From Bolinopsis microptera (taxonomy: Eukaryota; Ctenophora; Tentaculata; Lobata; Bolinopsidae): 64,000 nt of DNA. Location: positions 12,197,118 to 12,261,117 of the forward strand of contig NC_087078.1 of assembly GCF_026151205.1 (NCBI RefSeq), in the 5' to 3' direction. The translations under genes and the position numbers were made by a program. Shown one piece after another: positions 1 through 36,233 of this stretch (position 1 is the stretch's first letter; every line of letters begins with the position of its first letter). The notes below the pieces were generated by a model, which worked only from the letters and a program-made list of their open reading frames with translations, did no database searches and was not told where the DNA came from.

Positions 1-786
1 ATTACAAAAATTTTATTTTAATTTTAAAACTATAACTCAATTTAAAATATAACGTTCTCAATTTCTTACATGTCAAAATTTGTAAAGCTTATTATACTTT
101 AATGATGCTTTAAAAATAAATTAAACCATTCCTACGTGTGTGATTTTAATGACTTATAAAAAGGGTGTGGTCTGTGATTACAAATATTAAGGTGTTTACT
201 GTTAATTGCTATTTGTAACAGCCAAGAATTGAGACATTAGATGTTTCCTATCTATACTCTGTAAGTAAGTGGAGACAAAAGATAATTTGAAACGATCAAC
301 CAAATTACAAATAGGAAAACATCCATCTTCTTTCTCCCATATTGTGCAGATTTTTAGAGTGTGTTAGATGCGGTTTTAAGATCTCATGAAAATTGAAATA
401 GGGCTAAAATATAATTCAATTAGGTGACAGTACGTGATGCCCAATTTGCAGAATATTTCACCTTTGATGGAACACTGACATTATTTCACGGTTACGGAAG
501 GTATTTTGGCTAGAATTAGTTTGACATCACAGTGGTGATAATAACGTTGCAATTTAGGAACATCGAAAATATTGTGTCGTAAACGTATGGCGTCGACGCC
601 AAACCGAATATTTATGTGATTGCGCACGCACGGTCTTATTTTATATGTGTAGAATTTGCCATCAAACGTGCCAGCGTGCCGGAGATAAGATGCGAATACA
701 TCGCGTCGGGCCGTCCGATCCATTGACAGAGGATTTTCAATAATGTTAACCTCGTTGCTTGGTTACCTATAATATTTAGGATTGGG
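1..786. other. Non-coding, no feature seen
   Basis: AT-rich sequence. The two or three short open frames on the minus strand show no recognisable domain and no splice context. I see no gene, RNA or repeat that can be supported here. Confidence 0.5.
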
Positions 787-1148
787 CGACATCTGTCCGA
801 ATCAGAAAATAGGTTATTCGGACAATAGTTTATATCAGATCCTACCGTGCGATTTTCTTGAAAATTTCCATAAAGTAGAATGGTTATAGGACGGATAATC
901 TGTGTAAGTTTGAGCGAGTTTCTATGTGCCAAATTTGAGATATCACCTTAAACACAAAAAATATCTCCAATTCGGTGGTTTGCAGTGGTACCAAGGCATG
1001 TATCATATCCAACGATACGATTTTCTTGGAACTTTCTAGATAGTAAGCTTTAAGACAAATAATTTGTGCAAGTTTGGGTGAATTTCTATGTGCCAAATTT
1101 GAGATATCACTTCAAACACAAGAAAATAGTGCTGTCGGACAGATGTCG
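787..1148. repeat. Putative MITE with 14-bp inverted ends and an internal tandem duplication
   Basis: The left end reads CGACATCTGTCCGA (787-801) and the right end is its reverse complement (1135-1148). Inside are two diverged tandem copies of a unit of about 165 bp (about 845-1000 and 1013-1165). Each contains a cgattttctt-like start and the motif TTTCTATGTGCCAAATTTGA. The second copy runs slightly into the right end. No coding capacity. No clear target-site duplication was seen, so the transposon class is open. Confidence 0.45.
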
Positions 1149-4100
1149 TGTTACCATTAACAGACAGTTTGAAAAGTTTCCAAATGGGTGCTACAATTCA
1201 GGTTATCTCGACAGCGGGTTTGATGTTTGAGCGAAATACATTTTAAAAAACTAAGTGACAAATAATACACGTAATCTTGCAGTAATCAGTAATTATCATG
1301 ATACGTGTAAATGTATGACAAGATTCTCTTAATTTTATCCGCACAACTTTTAATTCTTACTATTCATGGTGCCATTTCCATCACAAATACCATGGTATAG
1401 GTAAAAGGGACCTAGATTATTTGGTTATTTTATACGAATAACAGATAGCCTCTAGGAGTAGGAGCTATATAGAAGATTAAGGTAGAAGTAACGAGGGTAG
1501 TGGACACTGGACATGAGTAACTCTTCATACTTACTACCAGATTTAATTGTTCACAGTTAGTGAATTAGTATGGTTTCGATTAAGTACTATTCGATGGAAA
1601 GTGGCACCAGGATCAGTTAAAACGTAAAGAATGTCGGAGTTTCAGTTAATAGAAGAATGTTTGTTGTTTATGGTCAATATACTGATACTTGAAACAATAA
1701 CTTTAATTACATGCAGGCTGCTTCAGAAGCTAGGCTTTAATCCCGTAATCCACCTTTGTCCTTAAACCGAACATTTCACTGCAGCCTATAATTAGCCTCA
1801 TCGAGTTTGGTGGGAGCTCTTTCTGCACCTGACTTCATCGATCAACAACTTTATCATCCAAATCTCACGTAATCTTCTAACGAAAACGCTCGCACTACCG
1901 TCGATGAGGCTAATTCAAATTCCGTAATATGCTATAAAGAGCAATAATTGATGATTTAAAATTAATTTGTTACTATTTTTTTTCGCCAAAAATCACGTGA
2001 CTTTCATTTCATCCGCCTACCACATGTGTGTGAACAAATTGTCAAGCGCTGACTACCGCTAGTGGGTTAATCGGTCAAACGACCTTCAGTTCAGAGCTCA
2101 CTTTGTTTGGTACTTCCTCAAACTTAAACACCTGTTTCAAGTAGCTAATTAAGCTATCAGATTCGGCGGTCAGCGTTTGCAAATTTGTGCAGCTCCACAA
2201 GATACACGTACAACCATTCAGTTGACAAATTTTCAACTATTGGCAGTGTGTTACAATTTCGACCTTCCATCAAGACAGAAGCCGAGTAAATAACTTTGCC
2301 GCTTCGAGGCCGTAACCTTATTGCAATAATAAGGTCAGTCAAAACTGTTCCACACTGCCGAAAATTATATGTTATCAGTATCTAATATCAATTCCGTATT
2401 ACGGTAGGTACAAACAATATACTGAACAAATTTCTCGTTCCCCCAAGATAAATTCTACGTTACAGAAGTGTGATAATAGCAATTAACAGGTAGGGGTGCG
2501 ACCAAATTTAACATTCTCAGCATTGTACCGGATGGAAATGGTTTCCACTCGATCGTAGCTGGAATGAAATATCTGAACAATCCCAACTAATATTTAATTT
2601 TCAAAACAACCACTTTCATCATAATCAACACTATTACTTCATTAGAAGTTTCTGGAATTGGGCACAACTCCAACAATTCCCATATAACTCAAATTATTTA
2701 TCGTGACTGTAATCAATTATCAAGAAATCGAATAATGATTTTGAACTCGTTATAAAATAACTGGTCAGTTTTAAAGGAAAGAATTACATATTGTGGTAAG
2801 TTCACTGTAACGTTCTCTTTCTAGAGTTTCTAGAATTTCATGGTCTGAAATGACTGAAAGTGGCCCTTTGTTCATGTGACATGCGTTTCATCTAATCAAG
2901 AAAACCCAGAATTCATTATCTGGATATCACTATTTAAGAATACTTCTAAAAGATAAATTAAATTGCATCTCACTTTTTATCTCAACCAATATCCTATTAT
3001 TTTTAGAATCACCTGTTAGCTCTATAGCTGGAATTCAGCGCTGGAATTTATTCATTATTGCTAACTTTCAAGTATTCCCGGTGAATTGTAAAATTCTCGT
3101 GTAACTCACGGAATATTATGATACTATCTTTTGTACCTACTACCTTACTGCCTGTAAGGAGGCGTTTTATAATTTAAGTGGAATATTATGCAACTTCAAG
3201 TAACAACCTTGTCATTTTAGAGCACAATTCAAGCAACCTAAAAGGCTTATAACTATTAACTATTCGAGGAAGTGGTCTTTGGAGTACAGCAGATGGCTAA
3301 GCAGACAAAATCTGTCACTCGAGCGTTTAATATTGGAATATTGAAGTTTAGCAAATCTGTTCGGTTAATATTGGCTTGAGTTGATAGAAGTGAAATGCAA
3401 GGCTCGCCGCAGATTCCTGCACTGCGAGAACGTAATACGGAATATCATTACAGAGACATACTACTAACATAAGTGACATTTCGTAGGTGATCTTCTCGAA
3501 ATTACATCACTAATATCAGTAATATTTCTTTATTATTGTTCCTACAAATCAACTGAACTGAGACTATTATAACCGCTCTTCCACACGTAATACTTGAACT
3601 ATTTAAAATCTAACTTACTTAATTCCATATTAAGCTACAAATCTATATCAGTATTCTAACAAACTGCTGTCATTAAAACAACATTACAAATCAAAGGCGA
3701 ACTGTTAATAGGTGCCAGTCCACTTATCTATCTTAAGAATTGTTTATGGAAACTAATTCAACAGAGATCTCCAAAATTTCAATATCCCCATAATACTTGG
3801 TAAAGTTTAAATCAGTCTCTAACTATATCAACGTTATACAACAATCTACACGGATAGCTATATTCTATTAATAATATCCATCCTTTACTTTAAAATTAAG
3901 TTTAATGATATACCACACTACATTTAAAGACAAGAGATACAAATCCTGCAATAATTATTGTGGATAAAACTATCCTCGAGTAGGCACGACAAGTCCGTCT
4001 TTACACGCGACAACAGGTCAGGTGATGACACGCGCGATCTGCACGTGCAGCATGAACTCGCACGAGCACAAAACCGCACGTGTCAAAACATCCCATGAGA

Positions 4101-4260
4101 CGCCTACCCAAATCTAGAAAAATCCGAGCTAGGCCTGGTGTGCAAATCTAGTTGCTACATGGTAGCGTGTGCACTCAATTTACCACATAACACTTGGTAC
4201 AATAATAAACCATATATAGAGGGTCCACTACCATCATCACCTCAAAAACTCATATCATAG
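1149..4260. other. Non-coding, no feature seen
   Basis: About 3.1 kb of AT-rich DNA with frequent stops in all frames. No coding exon, RNA gene or strong repeat was recognised. One CACGTG hexamer lies at about 1993 and two at 4041-4082. Confidence 0.45.
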
Positions 4261-4361
4261 GGCCAAAATTAACGCTACATCGATTAAGTACGTAGATGGT
4301 AGAGCACGGTACTTGATTTTTGTTCAAGAACAAAAATCACGATGTTACATCAATTTCGGCC
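4261..4361. repeat. Small hairpin element, copy 1 of a local family
   Basis: The ends are GGCCAAAATTAACG and the complement of a related sequence (ATTTCGGCC at the right end). Arms of about 22 bp match at about 17 positions. Inside, 4315-4338 is a 24-bp palindrome (GATTTTTGTTC, AA, GAACAAAAATC). Two similar hairpins whose arms share CCAAAATTAAC follow at 5034-5118 and 5764-5863, so this looks like a small non-autonomous transposon family. Class not determined. Confidence 0.4.
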
Positions 4362-5033
4362 TATCTAGTGAAAAAGCTGGAGGAAAACACATTCCAGTAA
4401 ACGATAAACACGTACGATGAAAAGTTATGGTAGCGGGGAATCTAAATGCCCTTTCTTGAGCAAATAGCCTCTTTCTGCCTATCTAATACAATTGGTTAGC
4501 CCTACTTTAATATGTGACCCTTTCAAAACTTTTTACGATTTTTTGTAATCATTAAACTTTACAATCTGGTACTGTGCACACTATTTTAGAAAACAGTCCT
4601 CGAAATCGGTAGATCAACTTTCTTTTTAACGATCTGGTAAAAATCTTATAGAATTAGAAGAAGAAAAAAGAGGTCAGGCACTATGATGTATATTATATTG
4701 TCATCAAAATCATACGAATATGATCAAGATCTCATCCTAACAACAATATCATAACGCACTGAATAACAGCCCTACCACAGACCGCATTGAGGGGAATTTT
4801 CTCAGACTCAACTCTTGAAACCTTTAACAATCAACTGAAAATCCCACCAAAATTTCCCACAGAATGCAGAATGCAGCACAACAACACGATACTCCTATTT
4901 TTCTTTCCCTGCTCTCCAGGGCACTCTTGTCCTGTTTGTGACCAATAAATAGAAACGGATTATAAAAGCGACCCTGAGCATCACACTAATTAATCAAAGC
5001 TGACCGTTCTGTAAAATATTCTGAAATTTTTCT

Positions 5034-5118
5034 GGGTGCCCCAAAATTAACTCATCCTTATCCGGACAAAACAAGAACCGCCTATTTCCCACAGTACAGA
5101 GTTAATTTTGGGCAGCCC
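5034..5118. repeat. Small hairpin element, copy 2
   Basis: Arms of 20 bp: the left arm contains CCCAAAATTAACTC (ending at 5053) and the right arm contains GAGTTAATTTTGGG (from 5099), with three mismatches toward the tips. They flank a 45-bp loop. The arm core CCAAAATTAAC matches the hairpins at 4261 and 5764. Confidence 0.45.
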
Positions 5119-5763
5119 TTTTCTTTTATTTATTCTCGACATCGAAAGGGATGTTTCTCAGTATTTATGAACGGTCAACTATCGAAAAAATAACGTTTAA
5201 CATACACAACACAGCCCTCCTAAAAACAATAATATCAGTAAGAAGCAGGAAGTCACATGTGCCGATACAATATATACTGTAAACAATAATAGTTAATACA
5301 AGAAACATCGTAATACTAAAATACTTAATTACGGTAACGAAGTGATTTACCTCTTTTTAAAGAACTAAGCTCTGTTGAAGGAACGCATACTCTCAAGATA
5401 TCAAAATTCATGACGGAATATATCAAGGAACGTCAAATCACTACTAAACAGAGAGAGAGAGAGAGAGAAAGCCGAGTGGATAACATCTTAGTGACATATC
5501 AGCACAACCTACCATAATCTCCACTTCTCTAATAACGGCCTTTAATTAGCCTAATTGGCTTTCAATTAGCCTAATCGCAATGTTTCCGATACCCTTCATT
5601 AATAAAGCTTTTCAATTATAAGATTGTTATCAGCTCCTTAATTTTAGTCGACAAGATATTGTCGAATATATTCAAACAATATTTTCCAATATATAGGGGA
5701 AATAAACAATTCGAGTACAAACGATACATCTGGCTAAAGAATCCCATTATCGTTCAACAGATT

Positions 5764-5863
5764 GGACCAAAATTAACTTCATGTACTCGTGCAGATCGAG
5801 CAGTTCTCCTGCTTAGCCAGTAGCAGAAGTCTGGATCAGTCGAAGTAAAGCTAATTCTGGCCC
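5764..5863. repeat. Small hairpin element, copy 3
   Basis: The left end GGACCAAAATTAACTTC pairs imperfectly with the right end (its complement reads GGGCCAGAATTAGC, then CTTTACTTC). The same terminal core occurs in the hairpins at 4261 and 5034, and the length (about 100 bp) is similar. Confidence 0.35.
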
Positions 5864-6115
5864 ACCGTTTAATCCGGATACCTATGGTAAAGTTTTATGC
5901 CCACTTAAGAATCGAATAAGTCGACAAATTTCAACTTTTCTAATTACAGCCTCAGATGATTGCCGCCTAGACACTGGTCTAGAATCCATTACACGACGAT
6001 TTCCGGACCAGGTCGACAAGAGGCTGGGGCGATCGCTAGTAAGAATAACATACTAATTAATATATTGTAGATTCAGTATTGCTGATGTAGAAACGAAGGC
6101 CAATTTGAAAAGGTG

Positions 6116-6155
6116 TGTGACGTCATGTCACGTGGTGTGACGTCATGTCACGTGG
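6116..6155. promoter_or_regulatory. Two perfect 20-bp tandem copies, each with a CRE (TGACGTCA) and an E-box (CACGTG)
   Basis: TGTGACGTCATGTCACGTGG is repeated twice head to tail (6116-6135, 6136-6155). Each copy contains a full CREB/ATF palindrome followed at once by a CACGTG bHLH palindrome. It lies about 150-190 bp beyond the hnRNP-like gene's stop codon, so it could be a downstream enhancer, part of its 3' UTR, or belong to an unseen neighbour. Function is inferred from the motifs only. Confidence 0.4.
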
Positions 6156-6307
6156 TTTGACATCTTGACGAGGATTAGTTGGAGACGGAGGGGCTGATAC
6201 GATAGGGGGTCTGAGCGTACGAGGTCTTGTTCGGTGTTGCTACTAAAAAGGAATGTTATAAATTCCTAGTAATGAATTTGATTGAAATTCATGCTTCGGG
6301 AGGAATT

Positions 6308-31001
<24,694 letters not shown>

Positions 31002-31007
31002 CCTGGC

Positions 31008-32128
31008 CTAGAAACACAGATGAAATTAGAAACACAGATAAGATGTATTATACTAGCTAACTACTAGCTGTGAAGTCTTAATTGTGCTAATATTCACAGA
31101 GGGCTGTTACTGACTAAAGTAATGCTTAAATTTTAGGAAGATTCAAATATTAATACATGTTACTGAACGGTATTAAAATGAATACAGCTTATTATATGTA
31201 AGCATATTTTATAGATTTAGTTGTTGCAACCGTGTTTATTAGTGTATGGGTTCTTTTGCACTCGAAATAACTCATTACATGTCACATGTGTCTATATAAT
31301 ATAATTGGACAATTTTCCTTGTCGCATTATATAATACGGAATTATCAGGAATTTATCAGAAACATGTCTATATTATAGGCACGGTCCAGATTTACACCAT
31401 CAGATCTGTCTTATCCATCTGCTGTAACCATTCTCACATGTTGACCTAACGAATTAATTCTAGCCGATCTAGAGGAATCCTAGATTGTCAAATTAAAAGA
31501 TTAGATTACAAGCTGAAGGAGTTCCGAATGATCACGGCCACGGGCAGAAGGAAAAACAATTAATTCGGAAACGTATCACTATAAAAATCTCATCACATCA
31601 AGTCGAGGCAGAAACAATCACACGAGAGATCAACCATACTGCCTCACCAACCTTATGGGCTCACCAACTCCAGGTATACTTTCAGCTCTAACTTTCTACA
31701 GCTGCTAAGCCTTTATCAGTCATTATCTTATGGCTGTTATCTTTGCGTCCTATTTATAGAAAGTTCGGGTTAATACCCTGAACTTTGTTTCTTTAACTTG
31801 ATAATGAAAAAAAGGAAATCTAGTACTTTTTTCCATTAATTAAATCTTTGTTTGAATATCAGATAATGGTTTATACTGTATACTAAAAACAAATTAAATC
31901 AGTTATTTGCATAGATCATCGTTTTTATAAACAACTAAACAACTTTTTACTTTTAATTCAAATCCACCTCTCAATTCATTTTTCAGAAACTTTTGATCTG
32001 CTTTTCAGTTCATTTTAGTGCATAATAATTGTCAGGTAAACATGGTTTGTTCATCAACGATATCATTCGACAAAGAAGAATCATACAAAATGACATAAGG
32101 GAGGCTTACTGTGGCAAGCTATCAAATA
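31008..32128. promoter_or_regulatory. Divergent upstream region of the hnRNP-like and TSR genes
   Basis: The two genes are head to head: start codons at 31001 (minus) and 32129 (plus). A TATA-like box TATAAAAAT at 31580-31588 fits a plus-strand start near 31610. A possible non-coding first exon would run from there to a donor at 31673 (CTCCAG, then GTATAC). An acceptor 6 nt before the hnRNP ATG (31008-31009, with a pyrimidine-rich tract) implies that its leader lies further upstream or is added by trans-splicing. Start sites are inferred only. Confidence 0.5.
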
Positions 32129-33650
32129 ATGTGGAGTTTCATGGTAGCCATAGCATGTAAGTTGCAACAAAAGTTCATTTTTATTCGACTTACAGGAACC
32201 CAAATAATCATTTTTTTAATCAATAAATTCATTTAAATACAAATTTCAACAGGTATATCATTGATTGTCACATCTAAAGACAAAAACAATGGTGCCTGGA
32301 TAGAAATAGAAGTGGGTGCTCGCTACCCAAGTGGACCGATTCCATCAAAGCAAACAAACAGCCAATTTTTCGAATTCAAAATGAACTCGATGAGCAATCA
32401 GGGGAAATTGCACATCATGACAGTTCAATTTAATGCAGGAGATGACGAAATTATGGAATTCACAATTACGGAGGATCCAACTTCCATGACAATACAATTA
32501 TCAGGATGTGGGACTGAAATCATTGAATTTGGAAACAGGAATCGTCGGAAAGAGAAAGAAACCATCTATACTTTCGATTTCCCCCTGAAACCTTTAAAGG
32601 ATGGACAGAGAGGGTACATTCACATTTCAAAGAATGAAACCCCATTTATGTCACTTTCTAACAAAGATTGCGTGGCAACCTCACAAGGGCCTAAGTGGTT
32701 CAATAGTGCAGGATGGTACTCAGGATCTCTAACCTTTCCCAGCAATCAAGAGGTTCACCACATCAAAATGATGCAGAATGACGATCCTGGTAAGTTAGTT
32801 GTTGTGTTGAACTCAGGATTCTGAACTTGAAAATAAAAGAGATGTAATGATTAATTTTGTTATTTCATTATAAGTTATTTTTCTACTATTAATGGATCAT
32901 GGTAGTATTCAAGTCAATAGTGATAACCAGCTGCTAAAAAGGGGGAATTTTGGCACAACATTACATAACTCCTCATAAAAAGTTGCATCAAGGGCTTTAA
33001 ACTACGTCGTAGCCTGTAATAAATATAATTTTTGGCAAAGTACCAACTTTTACAGTACTACTATTTTTAAGGGCATAGCAGATCACATATCTAATTCAGT
33101 GGCGTAATGAAGGGCCCGCTGACCCCGCTGTGCAGGGGGGGGGGGGGGCAGTCTTAGGGGGGCGCCAATTCGTCGTTTGAATGTGGGACAATTTCGAAAA
33201 ACTTAACTAAAGTACTAGCAAAACTGCGCATTTTGCTCTAGAAACACACTTTTTTAGAGATTTTACCAGCGTATCCTCTAAAATCACCTAATTTGTTCAA
33301 TTTTAGGGAGGGGTGCCAAAAGGGGAGGGGGCGCCAACAGGGGGGTGCTTTTTCAGCGGGGGCGCCAACAGGCAAAGTTACGCCACTGATCTAATTGCCT
33401 CAAAGCAGACAAAATTTTGTACTTAAAGAATTAACTTAAGAATTCTCTTCCAGTCGATGGAGGTTGGAGTGATAATGATGATTGGTCAAACTGCTCAGTT
33501 TCCTGCGGTGGAGGTCTTCAGTCTAGAGTAAGATCCTGTAATAACCCTGTACCAGCTAATGGAGGAGCAGACTGCGAGGGAGATGCCAAAGAGGAGAGAC
33601 CTTGTAACACCAACCCCTGTACAGGTAAAGAGTCTAATGTGCTGATGTGA
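32129..33650 (+). CDS. Secreted protein: signal peptide, unknown ~170-aa module, one thrombospondin type 1 repeat
   Basis: Coding exons 32129-32156, 32253-32789 and 33454-33624, with consistent phases and GT-AG introns. An in-frame stop precedes the ATG. Residues 1-17 form a hydrophobic signal peptide (MWSFMVAIACISLIVTS). Residues 20-188 form a beta-rich-looking module I do not recognise; it has two cysteines (C95, C149) and an N-glycosylation sequon at N137. Residues 189-245 are a thrombospondin type 1 repeat with WSNCSVSCGGG and all six cysteines, on an exon of phase 1-1 as is usual for this module. TSRs act extracellularly in adhesion and matrix binding. The last exon ends at a good donor (ACAG, GTAAAG), but no further exon is seen. 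If the donor is not used, translation stops at 33648-33650, giving 253 aa. The last intron holds a hAT MITE. Confidence 0.8.
33097..33388. mobile_element. 292-bp hAT-type MITE with perfect 8-bp target duplication
   Basis: The termini are CAGTGGCGTAA and TTACGCCACTG, typical hAT inverted ends. The flanks are ATCTAATT on both sides (33089-33096 and 33389-33396), an exact 8-bp target duplication. The inside is G/C-rich with a run of G and no coding frame. It is inserted in the intron before the TSR exon. Confidence 0.95.
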
Positions 33651-34290
33651 TAACTTAAGGTTCTAATTCAAATTGTGATGGGTTTAGGATATTCAGCGAT
33701 AATACTTAGCGTAACTTTGTCCCCGCTACTGCACAAGAGTGGGTGCAAAATCGAACATTGCTGGACTTATGTTTTAAAATGACTGAATAATTCAGAAATG
33801 AAAAGAAAGGTTTAGAGTATTTTCTATTACAGACATAAACTCTGCTACACCCGGCTAAAATTCCTTTGGAATATGATTTTCATCATTCATGAATACACAG
33901 GGTCATCATTGTAATTCTGCACTTTCCATATATCATAAAGTATGATATGATGTACAACCACAAGCATAAACTAGATTAAGACCTTTGCACTTTGCTAACA
34001 ATATTTATACACACGCTGTTTTATATTTCTATTTAGCAAAAGTTTGTGATGGAGTGAATCACTTAACAAAAACATATGTAAGGACAGATAATATATAAAT
34101 GATGATATAACAACAACTGTCAACTAATTATATGATAGAATAAACGAAATGTTTGGGTATGTTAATTTTTATCTATCATAATTTTGAATTTATTGAAAAA
34201 TGTATTCGCAAAGATTTATTTAAAAGTACACCCTAATAACTAAGAAACATGTTTGCATTACACAATTTAACTAAGATATCGAATTTCAAG
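33651..34290. other. Non-coding, no feature seen
   Basis: AT-rich sequence 3' of the TSR exon. I looked for a further TSR exon or terminal exon and found none. Confidence 0.45.
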
Positions 34291-34727
34291 ATTACTGGGC
34301 CACGCTCAGCCTGTCATTCCGCCTAATCTCTATTTTATGTTAATAAACATGATAGCCTGAGGTCCCCAGGTAAATTTCAAAATTGCAAAAGAAAGTATCA
34401 TACATTTCAGATTTGGTAAAAAATACAATTGACAATGAAACTTCGTAATTTGTAAAATCTTGATTGTTGATAATTCGGAGAATTGGATCAACTTTGTTTA
34501 TAACTAACACAACTTTCATCATTAGTCCATAAGCGCAGCCCATGTAGAGTATCACCCCATGCACCACACACCCGTTAAAACATAAAAACAAATTTGATCT
34601 CGATTAGTCGATTCATGAAGTTTGATAAAAAATTACTACAATATGCGCGCAATTTAATTTGGGGAGTGTGTTCCCCACACGCAATAACTAATGCTCTTAT
34701 AAATACTTTAATTCATTGTTTGTTCCG

Positions 34728-34997
34728 TTATTCTTTTTCCTTCCTCTTTTCCTTGTCATCCCCTTTAGTTTTAAGATTCTTGCTATAATTAATGGCTACA
34801 GCTAACATTATTAATGCTAAGTACCAAACAACAAGTGGGAGGTGGATCGTTGGTATACCATTAAATAGATTTAACACCGCAATTCCAGTCGCAAGCCTGG
34901 GACCACCACTAGCATAGTCACAACATCTACAAAGCTGCCATATAGCCTGACTGACAATTTTCTCGACTGACTGACAACGTTTCTTCTTTTTCCCCAT
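34728..34997 (-). CDS. Hypothetical 89-aa protein with one membrane segment, inside the inverted-repeat element
   Basis: Starts MGKKKKR and ends in a charged tail (TKGDDKEKRKEKE). A hydrophobic stretch at about residues 52-70 (LPLVVWYLALIMLAVAIN) could span a membrane. A cysteine cluster (CRCC) lies near residue 24. An in-frame stop directly precedes the ATG. No family recognised. It may be a captured exon, a small element-encoded protein, or chance. Confidence 0.3.
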   Translation of the reverse strand: MGKKKKRCQSVEKIVSQAIWQLCRCCDYASGGPRLATGIAVLNLFNGIPTIHLPLVVWYLALIMLAVAINYSKNLKTKGDDKEKRKEKE

Positions 34998-35041
34998 TTA
35001 GAATACAAGATTAGTTGCTCTAACCAGAGCCCTCTCGCTTG

Positions 35042-35125
35042 CAGTAGCGCGCGACCGCCGTAGGCATATATTCAACTTGTGAAACAAGCGCGTCACGCAG
35101 TACGCGTATACACATGGCTATGTGA
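35042..35125 (+). repeat. CpG-rich module X, copy 1
   Basis: CAGTAGCGCGCGACCGCCG, then ACTTGTGAAACAAGCGCGTC and GCAGTACGCGTATACACATG. It recurs in the same orientation at 37608-37723. Both copies have the text AACCAGAGCCCTC, CGCTTGC nearby (35029 and 37196). Confidence 0.75.
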
Positions 35126-35258
35126 ACAAGATTAGCAATTAGTACATTTAGGTTATGATTAATATTATATTTTTACCTATAGTTTACCTAGATTCGGTGG
35201 ATATGTAACATGCGTGCGCCATGTGGAAATATAACTCCAAACTTGCGCCTAATTTTAA

Positions 35259-35380
35259 TTGACCATTGTTAATGATTTGGCCCGGCGCGCTACTTCGTAG
35301 CACTTGCCGTCGGGCCAACATTACGAGAAGAAAGCGGCGCGCGCTACTTCGAAGAAATTTGGACGAGTAACATCCGTCAA
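35259..35380 (+). repeat. CpG-rich module Y, copy 1
   Basis: A unit of about 120 bp starting TTGACCATTGTTAATGAT, containing two copies of a CGCGCTACTTCG motif and ending GACGAGTAACATCCGT. Other copies are at 36570-36689 and 36988-37108, and one interrupted copy spans 36234-36460. The unit contains the small palindrome GCTACTTCGTAGC. No coding function apparent. Confidence 0.8.
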
Positions 35381-36233
35381 CAATTTTAAAATACATTTTT
35401 TGGATCGGAATGTTGAATGTGGATTTATTTTTTTCTATTTAAATCCTCCGCGCGGCCGGGTGTTTACTGCATGTTTATTAATAAGATTTTACAAAATTTG
35501 GGCAAATGCGATTGTTGTGATTTAAAATAAGTGAGATCAGCGCTAAATTAAACATTAAAGCTATAAAATTAAACATTTTATACATTATACTAAACGATAA
35601 ACGGTGGGGAACCGGAAATGGAAAAGCATAAATGATAAATTAATGTTGAATATCTAACAAATATTAAATGGTTTTTTAATGGATAATGATTAATTACTTT
35701 TGACTTTGTAGCGCGATGCGTTACTGTGCCGCGCCGCGCACTCAATGAGGCCGAGGCTTCTCACAGATCGGCTAAACGGGTGATACTCGTAAAATATCTG
35801 TTCCATATATTGGACCGTCGACGAGTCCAACTCGGCGTGCGTCCTGGTAGGTTGTAAACCTACAAAGATCTGCGAGATGCGTTATCTGGGGACCTCAGGC
35901 TATCATGTTCATAAAATAGAGATTAGGCGGAATAACAGGCTGAGCGCGGCCCAGTAACGAAATGCGCTATTGCGCCGAGCTGAGATGAATTAACATCGTC
36001 AATTAACTTTTGACTTTGATCTGTGATATAAACTTGACTGTCACAGTGCCAGTAATATTTTAACACGTTCGATCTAGTTCAGTGGCCACTGTACTGGCGC
36101 TACTTCGTAGCACGTGTCATCTTGTAGCGCGATGCACTACTGGGTCGCGCCGCGCATCAAATAATCCTACTTCGGTAGATCGGCGAGATGCACCACTGTG
36201 CCTCACCGAGCTGCGAAGGATTAACATCGTGAA

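Larger units (their letters stand above)
34292..35957. mobile_element. Putative DNA transposon of 1.67 kb bounded by ~75-bp inverted repeats
   Basis: 34292-34369 (TTACTGGGCC ... GGTCCCCAG) is repeated inverted at 35886-35957 with few differences (central core CCTAATCTCTATTTTAT and its complement). A third, diverged copy of the same end lies at 38401-38502 in the forward orientation. Which border is the true terminus is therefore ambiguous: TTACTGGGCC for 34292-35957, or CTGGGGACC for 35886-38502. No target duplication was found. The inside has a CpG-rich part and one 89-aa frame on the minus strand, but no transposase. Confidence 0.6.
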
